From contig QPMI01000183.1 of assembly GCA_004431415.1 (NCBI GenBank), positions 62,001-126,000 of the forward strand: a DNA stretch of 64,000 bases. The letters run 5' to 3'. Of this stretch, positions 43,001 through 52,843 are shown piece after piece (position 1 is the first letter of the stretch; the number at the start of each line of letters is the position of its first letter). Under the pieces are notes generated by a model. That model did no database searches and was not told the origin of the DNA. It was given only the letters and a program-made list of their open reading frames with translations. This stretch comes from Cyanophora paradoxa (Eukaryota; Glaucocystophyceae; Cyanophorales; Cyanophoraceae). Both the position numbers and the translations under genes were made by a program.

Positions 43001-44467
43001 GACCCTTGGCATCCGTGCGCCCGACTGCGAGACGCCCAGCAGTGCTCTGACTCTGCCGCAGCACTACCAAGGCCAACTATAGCGTCTCTCTTCATCGTAG
43101 TCAACCGGGACCCTGCGAGCGCCGCCCCCACGGCCTCCCCTTCCATTCCCTCCATCACCGGCCCCGCGCCACCATCCATCTCCCTTGCTCCAGCGACCAC
43201 CGCTTCCGTGCCAGATGAGGAGCCGCGCTCAGCGCTGGCCCCCATCTACAACTCCGCCCCCAGTGAGCGCCCGACTTCCGCCCGACGCCCATCGACTGGA
43301 GCTCAGCACAGCAGCCGGCCACAGTCCGCAAACCACCTTGCACCGGGTGGTGCAAACAAAGCAGACCGCCCCACGTCAGCAGGACGGCTGCCGGCCAATG
43401 TGGCCGCAACGCCAGCTGCGTCCGACGGTGGCACGGATGGTGACCAGGGGCGGATGAGTCTGGACGAGTTTGCCGAGGCTCTTCTCCGCGTTAGCCTCAT
43501 GCTCTACCCGCCCCCTATGGCTGGAGTCGCCCCGGGCACTTCTGAGGCACTCGCCCTTCCCCAAATCGCATCCTTACACGCACTAACACGAAGCAGGCTG
43601 GTGCTCGAGTTAAGAAACTTCTGGCGGATTACGTGAAGCCCGCTGCAGAGAAAGCCCTGCATTTCATGCCCCTTGCACTTGATCTTCGTGACTCCAGCAT
43701 ATTTGTGACGGTACGGCCTTCCGATCAGCCACCTGTCTGTATGTTCTCTCACACATGCTTGCCAGAACATTCTCAAACGATTCGACAAGGAACTGGGGGC
43801 AGTGTTTCGGCAGTGGGCGAAAAGTACTGAAGTGCGAACTTCTGTCCCAGCATGGGCTTGGCACCATTGCTTAACAGCCTGTGACAGGATAAACATGATG
43901 CGGGGGCTCAGAAACTCAATTGGCGGGAGTTCCTGACCCTTCTCCAGACCAAATCAATGATCGGACCTTCACTCTCCACGGCCCAAGCATTCCGCAGTCC
44001 GTAGCTGCCACTCACCCTCCACTCTCCACTGCTTACTCTCTCCTGCATGCAGGCTTTGTCTTCAGCAACGGACAGGAGATCAACGTTTTCCTTGAATCAC
44101 CAGATGGCTCTCGTCTGGATTCTCTCCTGCAGATGGATTTTGAAGAGTTCCTGGAGGCACTCTGCGTGCGTTTTATGCCAGACATCGTTGGTTGCCGGAC
44201 GCGTTGGATGCTGATTTTAATGCTGACGTCTCACATTTTCTCGTGCGGGCACAGAGATGCTGCGCTCGTGCCTCCTCGACGAATGTGAGCACTCTTGAGA
44301 CGGCTTTAGCAGTGCCTGTTCGTGAGCTTGGTGCGTGCTCGGGGCAGAAGGGGAGCCTCCAGCCCCTTCTCACAATGCGCAGAGCCCTTTCTTCGCAGGC
44401 TCATCAGCTAGTGTCCCGCTTGAAGCAGCTTAGAATCGGAAACCCCCCTTACCCCTCCTTGCAGTGA
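40030..44467 (+). CDS. IQ-motif protein with C-terminal EF-hand-like region
   Basis: The N-terminal third is disordered and basic (RRLSTPATAQ repeats, TPKKKKKLIISPLQ), followed by the helix FQAWRLLQMQEREKLAQEEL. The middle carries six or more IQ-type calmodulin or light-chain sites: AALRIQRFRRRYAI, ALRIQAAFKMHRC, ATRIQMAYRRHRVGRR, VERIEAAFRMKRAAR, VHRIQRYWRRVLSRD. A Pro/Ser/Ala-rich linker follows. The last part has MSLDEFAEALLRVSLMLYP, VKKLLADYVKPAAEKAL, ILKRFDKELGAVFRQWAKST, LNWREFLTLLQTKSMIG and MDFEEFLEALC, a helical arrangement common in flagellate EF-hand proteins although loops lack full calcium ligands. GC content falls sharply from about 42.7 kb, inside this gene. Whether the two halves are one gene rests on open, compatible junctions, not on a known homologue. 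Confidence 0.55.
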
Positions 44468-45201
44468 ACTTCAAGCAAGAAGGTCAGAAGAAGGGTTGCG
44501 CTAGAAGGCGCCGTAGAGGTAGAGCTCGAGGGAGCCGGCTCGGGTGGATTATAAAATGGGGTCTACTGTACCCCCCCCCCCCCCAAGCTTGCCGGGGGGC
44601 AGCCTGGCAGTCTAACGGATCGGGGGTTCGTCGTGGTGGCTGTGTCACAGTGTAAACGGCTAGTGGCGAACTCGGCTGCGAGGGACGTTAAGGAGCCCGG
44701 ATCAACGGATTCGTGTTCAGTAGCGTCTACGCTCGTCGTACAACGTACGCGCTGGAGCCTCGGAGCGCCGGCGCCCGCGCCGCGGCATGCGGCCGACGGC
44801 CAACCGTTGAATTCGAACCGTCACTGCGCCGAAAGCGCCCCGGGTACAGAGATGCGCTGCCTCCGAACGCGCGGGGTGGCGGACATCGGAACGAGGACGC
44901 TGAAAACGCGCTGGAGGAGAGCTTTCGAAGCGCAGTCGTCCGGACGCGCAGCGCCAGCAACCGATGCGCCGATTGTTGCGCCGAGGCCGCTATACAAATA
45001 TACAAGTACCCCTCTGTTCGCAGCTGGCAGCTGGCTGAAGCAAGAGTTTAGCTACGTATACCGGCGCTTTGTCTCGAGTTTCTACCAACAACGCCTCTTC
45101 TTTACACTAGCTTTCGGCAAGCCCCCCCTCCCCTCGGAACACGCTCAGCCGACCGCTCCAGAGATCGCTCGTGTGCCTCGGGCCTCCGTATCACCATTAG
45201 G
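44468..45201. other. Intergenic region upstream of ESS2
   Basis: Contains a run of about 14 C at 44571-44584. No supported gene; the frames present overlap in several phases and lack domains. Presumed 3' flank of the IQ/EF gene and promoter of ESS2. Confidence 0.35.
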
Positions 45202-47315
45202 ATGAGTTCCGATGCTGGCGGTCGGTCGCTCAAGCGCGAGAAGATTCTGGAGGAGGAGCAGTACACCGACGCGCTTCAGACCATCATCGAGCGTGACTTC
45301 TTCCCGCATCTGGACTTCTACAGGTGCCGCTTATGCTGCTCGAGCTCTGATTATTCGATCTCTAACGCCCCTGCGCAGATGGAAGGTGCCGCTCATTTCC
45401 GCGGATGTGGTGTGTGCCGCCTTCACCTGACGCCCGCCCGCGCACGCGCAGCTTGCGTACTTGGAAGCGCAAGAGGCAGGGGATTTCGCGCGCGTCCGCG
45501 AGCTGCAGACCCAGTTTGTCGCTCAGAAGGGGCGGTTTGGTGCTCGGCCTCGGACTGACAGGCGCGGAACGGGGATCACGCGTAAGTCCAACCAAGGCGC
45601 TTAAGCACCTTTGACACCTGCAGCTGATAAATACGCTGCAGCAACCCCTGGACGATTCGGCGCGACGCCGGGAGAGTTTCTGCAGACCCCTGCAACGTTG
45701 CGGCCTACCACCCCTTCTGTAGCTGGCGAAGCTATCAACGATGCCGCGTCTGTTGTTGCGGATGAAGAAGGCGTATTCATCTCTCCAAAGTTATCCCTGG
45801 ATGCATTTTTGTCGAAGTACACGAGTGAGGACAACGCGTCGTAAGTTGTTGTTAAGCTGCAATCGTAATCCTTGATGACTTATCGGCCGACAGGTTCCAG
45901 ATTCTTCTGAAAAAGAGCAACGACAGGAAACGAGCCAAGAATCAGCATATCTACGCTCTAGAAACGAAACAGCTGCCACCCCCTGATGCTCCGTTGCTGT
46001 TGGAGGGTGCAAAGAACAAAGCCAGCACGGGATCCGCTTCGGCAGAAAATGGAGCAGAACCATCTTCATCGTCTTCATCATCTGTATCCAAAGAGCTCGC
46101 ACTGGCCCCAGCTCCAATCAACCCTCAGCCTGGCGATATCCAAATGTGGAACTACACGGCTCGGAACACACTCTATTACATCCCGGATGGTGTGGGATCT
46201 GACGCAGATGTTGTTGGTCCCCCGAAGGAAGTGTTGCACGCCAACACTCGTGTCTCGACTCTTGCCCTTGGGGAGGCAAAGCCAGCCGCACAGGTTAGCA
46301 TGTCCTTGTAAATCTTTGATCTTATCATACTGAAGAAATTTGTGACAGGGACCCTCTGGACAGCAACAGGAGATTATCTGGAGACCTTTGGACAGCGGGG
46401 GACCACAAAGTCTGGAGCAGTGGCGGCGGATGCGGCAAACTGGACAGAAATATGACCTTGATGGTGCGAACGTGCAACCGTATGCGAATAACTTGCATTG
46501 AGGGGTTCTTTCGAAACAGAAATCATGAACGGTCCTGGAGCAAAGAAGCCGTCTGGTGCAACCACCCAGGATGGAGGATCGTACAGCTTCATTGCCACGC
46601 CCGATATCCGACCTGGGGTGGATGCCTCGCCTTTGATGACTTGGGGAAACATTGAGTCAACTCCTCTGCTGCTTGATCCTTCTGAAACCCCATTTCACTC
46701 GCTGTCTGGTACGGGCCTTCGCCCCTTGGCCTGCCCTTTACCCCTAGGCCTGCCTCCTAGAAGTGCCATTGATCCAACTCGCAGGACCATCGTTCAAGTT
46801 TCCCGAGAAGCTATCACGGGAGGTCGCTGCAGAACAGATGCACGAGGAGGTTTCCAGAAAAGCGAAGCAGAAGGCCGCTGATGCAAGGGCTCAGCCTACT
46901 GCCAGGTTTTCTGCCCAGCCCCTCGTCCATGGCATGATTCTGAATTCCCTGAGACAGGATGGCCAGTCCTCGGATTGCCTTGTCCCCAGCCGCTCAACGC
47001 CTAGCTGCCAAGCATTTGAAAAGCTCAGGAACTCATGGTGTCGACAAGCAGCTCAGGCAGAGGTTCGTTCCCTGGCGACGTCGAGTGTTGTGAACACGTG
47101 TGTCTGACTTGTGTGTGTGACTTTCGTGCAGCTATTCCCCAAGCCCCTCTCGGGCATCAATAGCAACCCCAGCAGGCTCCATCCGAGCAACACCCAGGCC
47201 ACCGGTCCCGCTGTTTGGCGGAAGCAAGACTGGCTCGGGAACGACTCCAACCATACAACCGGGGCAAACTAGAAGCCAGACGGCTGACCATCTCGACAAT
47301 CTTCTCAATTTTTAG
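45202..47315 (+). CDS. ESS2/DGCR14-family splicing factor
   Basis: A nuclear protein of the activated and post-catalytic spliceosome. Exon 1 has KREKILEEEQYTDALQTIIE followed by RDFFPHLDFY. Next are LAYLEAQEAGDFARVRELQT, then LDAFLSKYTSEDNAS and FQILLKKSNDRKRAKNQHIY. DIQMWNYTARNTLYYIPDG and GSYSFIATPDIRPGVDASPL with MTWGNIESTPLLLD follow; FIATP..G..SP.MTWG.IE.TP is the family signature. C-terminal blocks FKFPEKLSREVAAEQMHEEV, LSPAAQRLAAKHLKS, YSPSPSR and ADHLDNLLNF match the ESS2 end. Of three possible last frames, the one ending at 47315 continues these motifs. Introns are longer and less GC-rich than in the first 42 kb. Confidence 0.85.
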
Positions 47316-47902
47316 ACAGATCATTACACGACTGATGATGTTCGCTAGCTGTTTACAGCTCGAGCTGCCTATTTTCTGTCCAAAGACATTCGGCTCATGA
47401 GAGGTGCACACTTGTTGAATGTAGCTGCAGTTGTACCAGCACTGCGCTCGGTGGAGAACGGCTGTGCATGTGGCCTTAAGCTTAGAGTCATCGGGACAGC
47501 GACCTGGCCTTAAGCTTGCAGATGTGTGTACGGGCTATAGAATGCGGCATATAGCTACAGTTCACTGAGTCATGTGTACGCTGCCAAACAGCGCGACGTC
47601 AAACCATCGAACCGCATTGATATCCTTATCTCCCAAGCCTCCGCCCAGGCCTTGAGAGGCTTGCACGCGCACTGGTGGACTTCCCCGCCCCTGTCGCCCT
47701 GGACCTTCTTTGCAAATAGGAGAGGCCTAAGTTCAGCATCTTTGCAAATAGGAGAGGCCTAAGTTCAGACATCACGCTGTATAACAAGCTTCATATGTCT
47801 AATATTCTATCCTCTGTGCCGAATAGCGCGTAATCCTCGTAGTAAATAATGTCCTTCGCACAAAATGTCAGGGGATAATCCGCGCCTTCAGCAAGGCGAA
47901 GT
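47316..47902. other. Convergent spacer with a short tandem duplication
   Basis: A unit of about 31 nt containing CTTTGCAAATAGGAGAGG is present twice in tandem at about 47707-47768. A TGGCCTTAAGCTT word occurs twice near 47470-47515. No gene seen. Confidence 0.5.
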
Positions 47903-48428
47903 TCACACCTGGCGGTCTGCAAGACTCGTTGCAAACGAAATGAACTCATCGGCCTCCTCCGGCCGGAAGCGCTCGCCTAGTGGCGAGGTCAAAAAAGCCA
48001 GCACGAAATGTAAAACGCGCCCACCCTTGTTGAGCAAAAGACTCTTGATTTCTTGGACAGTCACAAATCCTTTCCGCTCCGGGTCGAATACCTGGAACGC
48101 TCGAACGATACGCTCCCGCGAGTCTCGCACGAACTTCGCCGCATCGTCTGTCAAAACCCGCATCATCATGCGCTTGAACTTCTCCCACTTGATGAACCCA
48201 GTCGGTTCCTCCTCTTCGACCTAGGGCTCGAATTGGTGGAACATTCAATGCCTGCCAAAAGGCGAGAGCGAGGCGCACCTCATCGATCAGGCTTCGCAGC
48301 TCTGCCTCGGACGGATTGACGCCAAGGGAGCGCACGACGGTGCCCACCTCGCGGACGTCGATGACCCCCTTCTGGTCGCGGTCGAAGAGGTCGAAGGCAA
48401 CTCGAACCTTCTTCTCAAGTGCCTGCAT
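47903..48428 (-). CDS. Dynein regulatory complex protein 8 (DRC8/EFCAB2)
   Basis: A calmodulin-like EF-hand protein of the nexin-dynein regulatory complex, which links doublet microtubules in motile flagella. Exon 1 from the ATG at 48428 encodes [20 protein letters not shown] and [20 protein letters not shown]. Exon 2 gives [20 protein letters not shown], then [20 protein letters not shown]. Exon 3 gives [20 protein letters not shown] and ends at 47903. [13 protein letters not shown] and EEEEPTG are diagnostic against other calmodulins. Loop 1 (DRDQKGVID) retains several acidic ligands; the later loop is degenerate, as usual. About 145 residues. Upstream on this strand is a TATA-like tract 43-52 nt before the ATG. 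Confidence 0.88.
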
Positions 48429-48809
48429 TGACGAGGGGGCTTAGCTACGCGCTTTTTAGCTTTCGCTGTGTATATATATTTTTACTATACAGCCAAAGTA
48501 CCTCGGTTGCGGCTGCCGCGGCCATCAGCCACGCGCTTCCAGGCCTTAGCTAAGTCAAGCTGCGGCGCCGGGATCCAGCCAGTGCCAAGCTACGCCAGTG
48601 CCAAGTGCCAGTGCCTAGCTCAGGCCGTGTTCTAGCACCAGGCGCTAGCCAGAGCAAGCTGCGGTTGTGGCGACCTTGGACGGTCCTATGTGATCAACAG
48701 TCTGCTGCTCTAAGCGGCTCTGCTGTTGTTCTGGGATGACTTTACGGCTTCGCCGAAAGACGAGCAGGGTATGCAAGGTTCAGTTCGGGTACCGCAAATA
48801 TCGACGAAC
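48429..48809. promoter_or_regulatory. Divergent region DRC8 / RanBP1 with TATA-like tract and GCCAGTGCC repeats
   Basis: TATATATATT at 48471-48480 could serve DRC8 on the minus strand. GCCAGTGCCAAG-type words recur five or six times at about 48545-48625. No gene is seen. Confidence 0.45.
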
Positions 48810-49956
48810 ATGGTGCGCCCTGCTGCTGTCGCCGCCTGCTGCGCGTCGCTTGCACGTCTCTACGTGCAGGAATGCCAGCGGATGCCCTTAGAAGCGGTTA
48901 CCTGCAGTGTCATTCACGCGAGAGTTTTCGCAGGCCGACAAGGAGGAGAAGGAGCCCAAGAAGCCCGAGGAGAAGGAGGAGGAGGGCGGTGATGATGTGC
49001 GCGACCGCCCTGCCCCTTCTTGGGTCCCCTTGGTTGGCCTAATCGGCCATGCTCATTGTCGGCCGTCATTTGATACAGGGCGATGATCAGCCGGTGGTGC
49101 GGAACCGCCTGCTCTTCCCGCTGCCGCGAGCGCCGCGGCTGACGTGCTGCTTCTGATGAGCAGAAGGAGGAAGAGTGCGCGGCGCACTTCGAGGTTCGCG
49201 CTTATTGCGCCTTGGATGGTATAGTTGGTCGATCGCCGACTCCCGCGCTTGCAGCCTGTTGTGAAGCTCGGCGAGGTCGATGGTTCGCGTGTCAGACGTA
49301 GGCGCGCTCGCCCCAATTGACCCGTCGGTTAGTTAAGACGCACGAGGAGGATGAAGAGGCTGTGTACAAGATGTGCGCAAGGCGCTGCAGCGCGGCTCTT
49401 GTTGGACGCGCAATGACCAGTGTTCGCGCAGTCGCGCCAAGCTGTTCCGGTTCGACAAGCCGACGAACCAGTGGAAGGAGCGCGGTACAGGCGACGCAAA
49501 GCTGCTGAAGCACAAGGAGACCGGGTTCATTCGGCTGCTCATGAGGAGAGAAAAGACCCTCAAGATCTGCGCCAACCACCGGAGTGCGTGTTTCTGTTTC
49601 GAAGTCTCCTTGTTTGGGAGTGCTCAACTTTCGAATAGTTGAGCCCTGGTACAAGCTGAAGGAGAACGTCGGGAGCGACCGCTCGTGGGTGTGGACGGCG
49701 ATGGATTACGCGGATGAGGACCTGAAGGAGGAGGTCCTCGCCATTCGCTTCGCGAACTCCGAGAGTCCGTTATAATTGTGTTAAATGCTGGCCTTTTCTG
49801 CGGTTGACGCTGTCGAGCAGACGCTAAGAAGTTCAAGGAAGAGTTCGAGAAGGCTCAGGTTTGCTAGTGATTCCTTGCTCTGCCCAGCCACTGGCTTGAC
49901 GAGAACGTTCTTCGCAGGTTGAGAATGAGAAGCTCGGGGCGAAAAAGCCGGAATAG
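48810..49956 (+). CDS. RanBP1, Ran-binding domain protein
   Basis: A cytosolic cofactor that binds Ran-GTP and aids RanGAP in nuclear transport. The RanBD is unmistakable: [101 protein letters not shown] and [11 protein letters not shown]. The acidic N-terminus [20 protein letters not shown] opens directly at an acceptor (GCAG before GCCGAC). The simplest start is therefore an ATG at 48810-48812 immediately followed by a GTGCGC donor, so coding exon 1 is just the start codon. The stop is at 49956. About 165 residues, slightly shorter than human RanBP1. Confidence 0.87.
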
Positions 49957-50245
49957 TTATCATCCCAGCGGCAGTTCTCGTACTGTGAATCGTGTCCAAT
50001 GCACTAGCCACCGTACTGATGAAGGAACAAGAAGGGGGCCCCAGCCGCGGGGGCCGCAGGGCCGGATGGATTTGCGCTGGCCAGCAGCGTCACAAGATGT
50101 GCTGTTAGTTCATCGCAAGTACGCGAACATGTGCACCACTTGTCAGAGAGTAGAATCGTTAGACTGCTTTGGCATTCGCAAGAACATGATCCACTAGTGC
50201 TCACGTCGAAATACAAAATGCTCTGGGTAAGCACTCCTCCCTACA
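49957..50245. other. Convergent spacer RanBP1 / CCT6
   Basis: About 290 bp between stop codons. No gene or clear signal is recognised. Confidence 0.35.
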
Positions 50246-52597
50246 CTACTCCTGACGGCCCATATTCTTCCCGGCCTTGATGACCTCGTCGACTAGCAGA
50301 AGCTGGACAGCAATGACAGGGCTGTGAAACGACATTGGTCACGGGTGGAAAGAAAGAGCGGACACAAGCACACCTGGAGTTGAGCAGTTGCCGCTTCACG
50401 CGGTACTGGTCCCAGACGCCAGCGGTCTCCGGATCAGTAGGGTTGCCAGTGCTAAGATCTAACCCAACCACGTGATTCTTGTTGAACTCATCCTGCAGCT
50501 TGATGATCGTTTCCATGGTATCGTAGCCACTGTTCTCGGCCAAAATCTTGGGCACGATGAGCAAGGCATCTGCAAGGCACTGCGCCCCAAGCTTGGCCTT
50601 TCCAGAGATCGTGGGAAGCTTGTCCATAATCGCCTTGTGGGCCATGACTTCAAACGCTCCTGCAGAAAGAGATGAGTCGGAACTGGCAAAGCTTTGCATT
50701 GCCTTGTTGTGCACACCGGCGCCAGGGACGACAGAACCATCCTCGATTGTATTCTTCACAGCCCGAAGACCATCCCGAATAGCATCCTTGATCTGAGCAA
50801 TCGAGTGCCTGCTCGGCGCCTTGACCAAAATGGTGCACGAGAAGGGGTTCTTGACACCCTCCACGAACGTGTACTTGTCCTGTAGCGGAGGTTAAACACG
50901 CGAATCGAGGGGCAGTGAGGAGAGAGTGGGCCGACCTCGCCAAGAACGTGCTCGTAAACATTGTCTGCGTGACCAAGAACGTCCGGGGTCATGTCCTCCA
51001 CAGAGTTCACGGCGATGCCGCCGCATGCCAGGGTGAGCCGCTCCATATTTCTCCGCTTGGCCCGACGAAGGGCAATGATGCCCTCCTGCAGTCAAAGAAT
51101 AAGTAACGGGGTGCTGGAAGAGAGCACTTGTGCGAACCTTCGCGAACATGTCCAAAGAGGGCGGGTCGATGCCCTTTTGGTTGATAACCACGAAATTCTT
51201 GTCCGGAGTGTCGCAGACCTGGTATTGGATAAGCTACAAGTAACATGAAAAGGGAACAAAGAAGAGGTCGATGAGCAAACCGTCCGCTTGAGTTCGATGA
51301 CCTTGCGCACGCGCTCATCTGTCAATTTCCGCTCTGCATCCACCATCTTCTCGCGCATCTCTGCTGTGTTGTAAAAGAAGCCCGAGTTCACCTCCCTGTG
51401 TGCGAGGTAAGCTCCAAGCAGGTCTTTCAAGCGCGTCTCGAAAACTCACGTCTTTTCGTACTCGAACGACACGTTGCAAGTTAGGATGAAGCAGTTCTCT
51501 GCCTTCGTCTTCATGTCCGGGTGACGCGCACCATGATCCATGACAATGCCCTTGACCAGCTTGGTCTCGGTTTCTGTTCTCGCGTAAGAGAAAACGAGCG
51601 AAAAAACCGGTAAAGGCAAAAGTGAAACAAGTACTGACGGCCACTAACCAGTGCGGTGCATCATGTGCATGATCTCGATCATGAAAAGGTCAATTGGTTG
51701 ACCCGGCCGGCGGATGGTGAGGACAGCATCGACGACGATGTCCGTGAGCAGGTCGGCAACCTCGTCGTGCAGCTGCGGTGCGGATCAGGACGTAGAGCCT
51801 TGAGGCTGTTGGCAGATTGACCTTGGTGCGCAGAGCGGTCTTCGCAACGTTGTGGAGAAGCTCCCGGTCGTTTGTATCTTTGGCCCGCTTGCACTTGTCA
51901 AGCGCCTCGAGGGCGATCTTGCGAGCTTGCTCGATGCCTGAGTCGCTTCAGCAAGAGCAGGCAGACCCGCAACTCGGATGCAAGCGTACCGTCCGCAAGC
52001 ACGCGCGGATGCACGCCTTCAGCTAGGAAGCGCTCGCACTGCTTCAGGAGCTCGCCGACAATCAGGACGTTGCTGGTTGTGCCATCACCGGCTATGTCGT
52101 CCTGGGCCGTCGCCGCGCGAGCAATAAGCTGAGCCGTCGCGTTCTGGATTTGCTGCGCGATGGAAGCTCGGCATCAGCGCGCCGCGCGTTTCAGCTGGCA
52201 CGCGAATGGCCCGAAGCTTCTGCTCAGCCTCACCATCTCGTGGAGGAGAACAGCGCCGTCCTTCGTGAGCTTGATGTCTCCAGCGCCCGACACGAGCCTA
52301 CGCGTGCCGCATGTGAGGCTCCGTGCGGGACATCTAGCGACGCGACGCGTTCTACATTTTGATGGTGCCCTTGGGGCCGAGATTGCTTTTGAGGACATCC
52401 TGCAGTCCCTTGGCGGCGCTGATGTTCATCAGCAGCGCCTGCAGGGAAAAGCTCAGCGTCGGCGGGAGCGCGGCAGGGCAGGCGTCGATGGCTCGCCTGC
52501 GACTGCCGCGCAACCTCCGCGTTAGGGTTGACGACCCGGACCTGCGCATGCCTGTCAGCGCTCGTCGCTTCGACGCGGCAGCTGGGCGGACCGCCAT
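50246..52597 (-). CDS. CCT6: T-complex chaperonin subunit zeta (CCT6)
   Basis: One of eight subunits of the cytosolic TRiC chaperonin that folds actin and tubulin. Start: ATG GCG at 52592-52597, followed at once by an intron with a CTGAC branch. The coding sequence resumes [15 protein letters not shown], then [20 protein letters not shown] and [28 protein letters not shown] follows, with the ATPase motif [20 protein letters not shown]. Later come [93 protein letters not shown] and [15 protein letters not shown]. The end is [18 protein letters not shown]. These blocks identify zeta over the other CCT subunits. Near full length. Introns vary more in base composition than in the GC-rich part. 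Confidence 0.92.
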
Positions 52598-52843
52598 CCT
52601 GACGGCCTTCCCGCTTTTACAAGAAAACAACGTGTACCCGTGGGCGCATCGTGGCGCGATCGGCCGCGCAAACCCCCCGGCGCCTCGATCACTGCCCCAT
52701 ACGCGCTCGAGCTAAGCATTTGGAGACGCGGCGCGTGCATTCTGCAATCTCCCTGACGGCCGAGTGCGTTTTGCGTGACAGGCGCATCGCGCGCAGCTAA
52801 CGAGCACTCCTGAACGCCGCAGTTAAACCGGTTAGGCACTCGT
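52598..52843. promoter_or_regulatory. Divergent promoter region CCT6 / UTP25
   Basis: 246 bp between opposite start codons. No TATA box is obvious. Confidence 0.35.

Noticed and set aside
44790-44840. tRNA-like GGTTCGAATTC word on the minus strand
   Set aside because: No acceptor stem or anticodon arm can be paired around it; other GGTTCGA words in the window lie inside coding exons.
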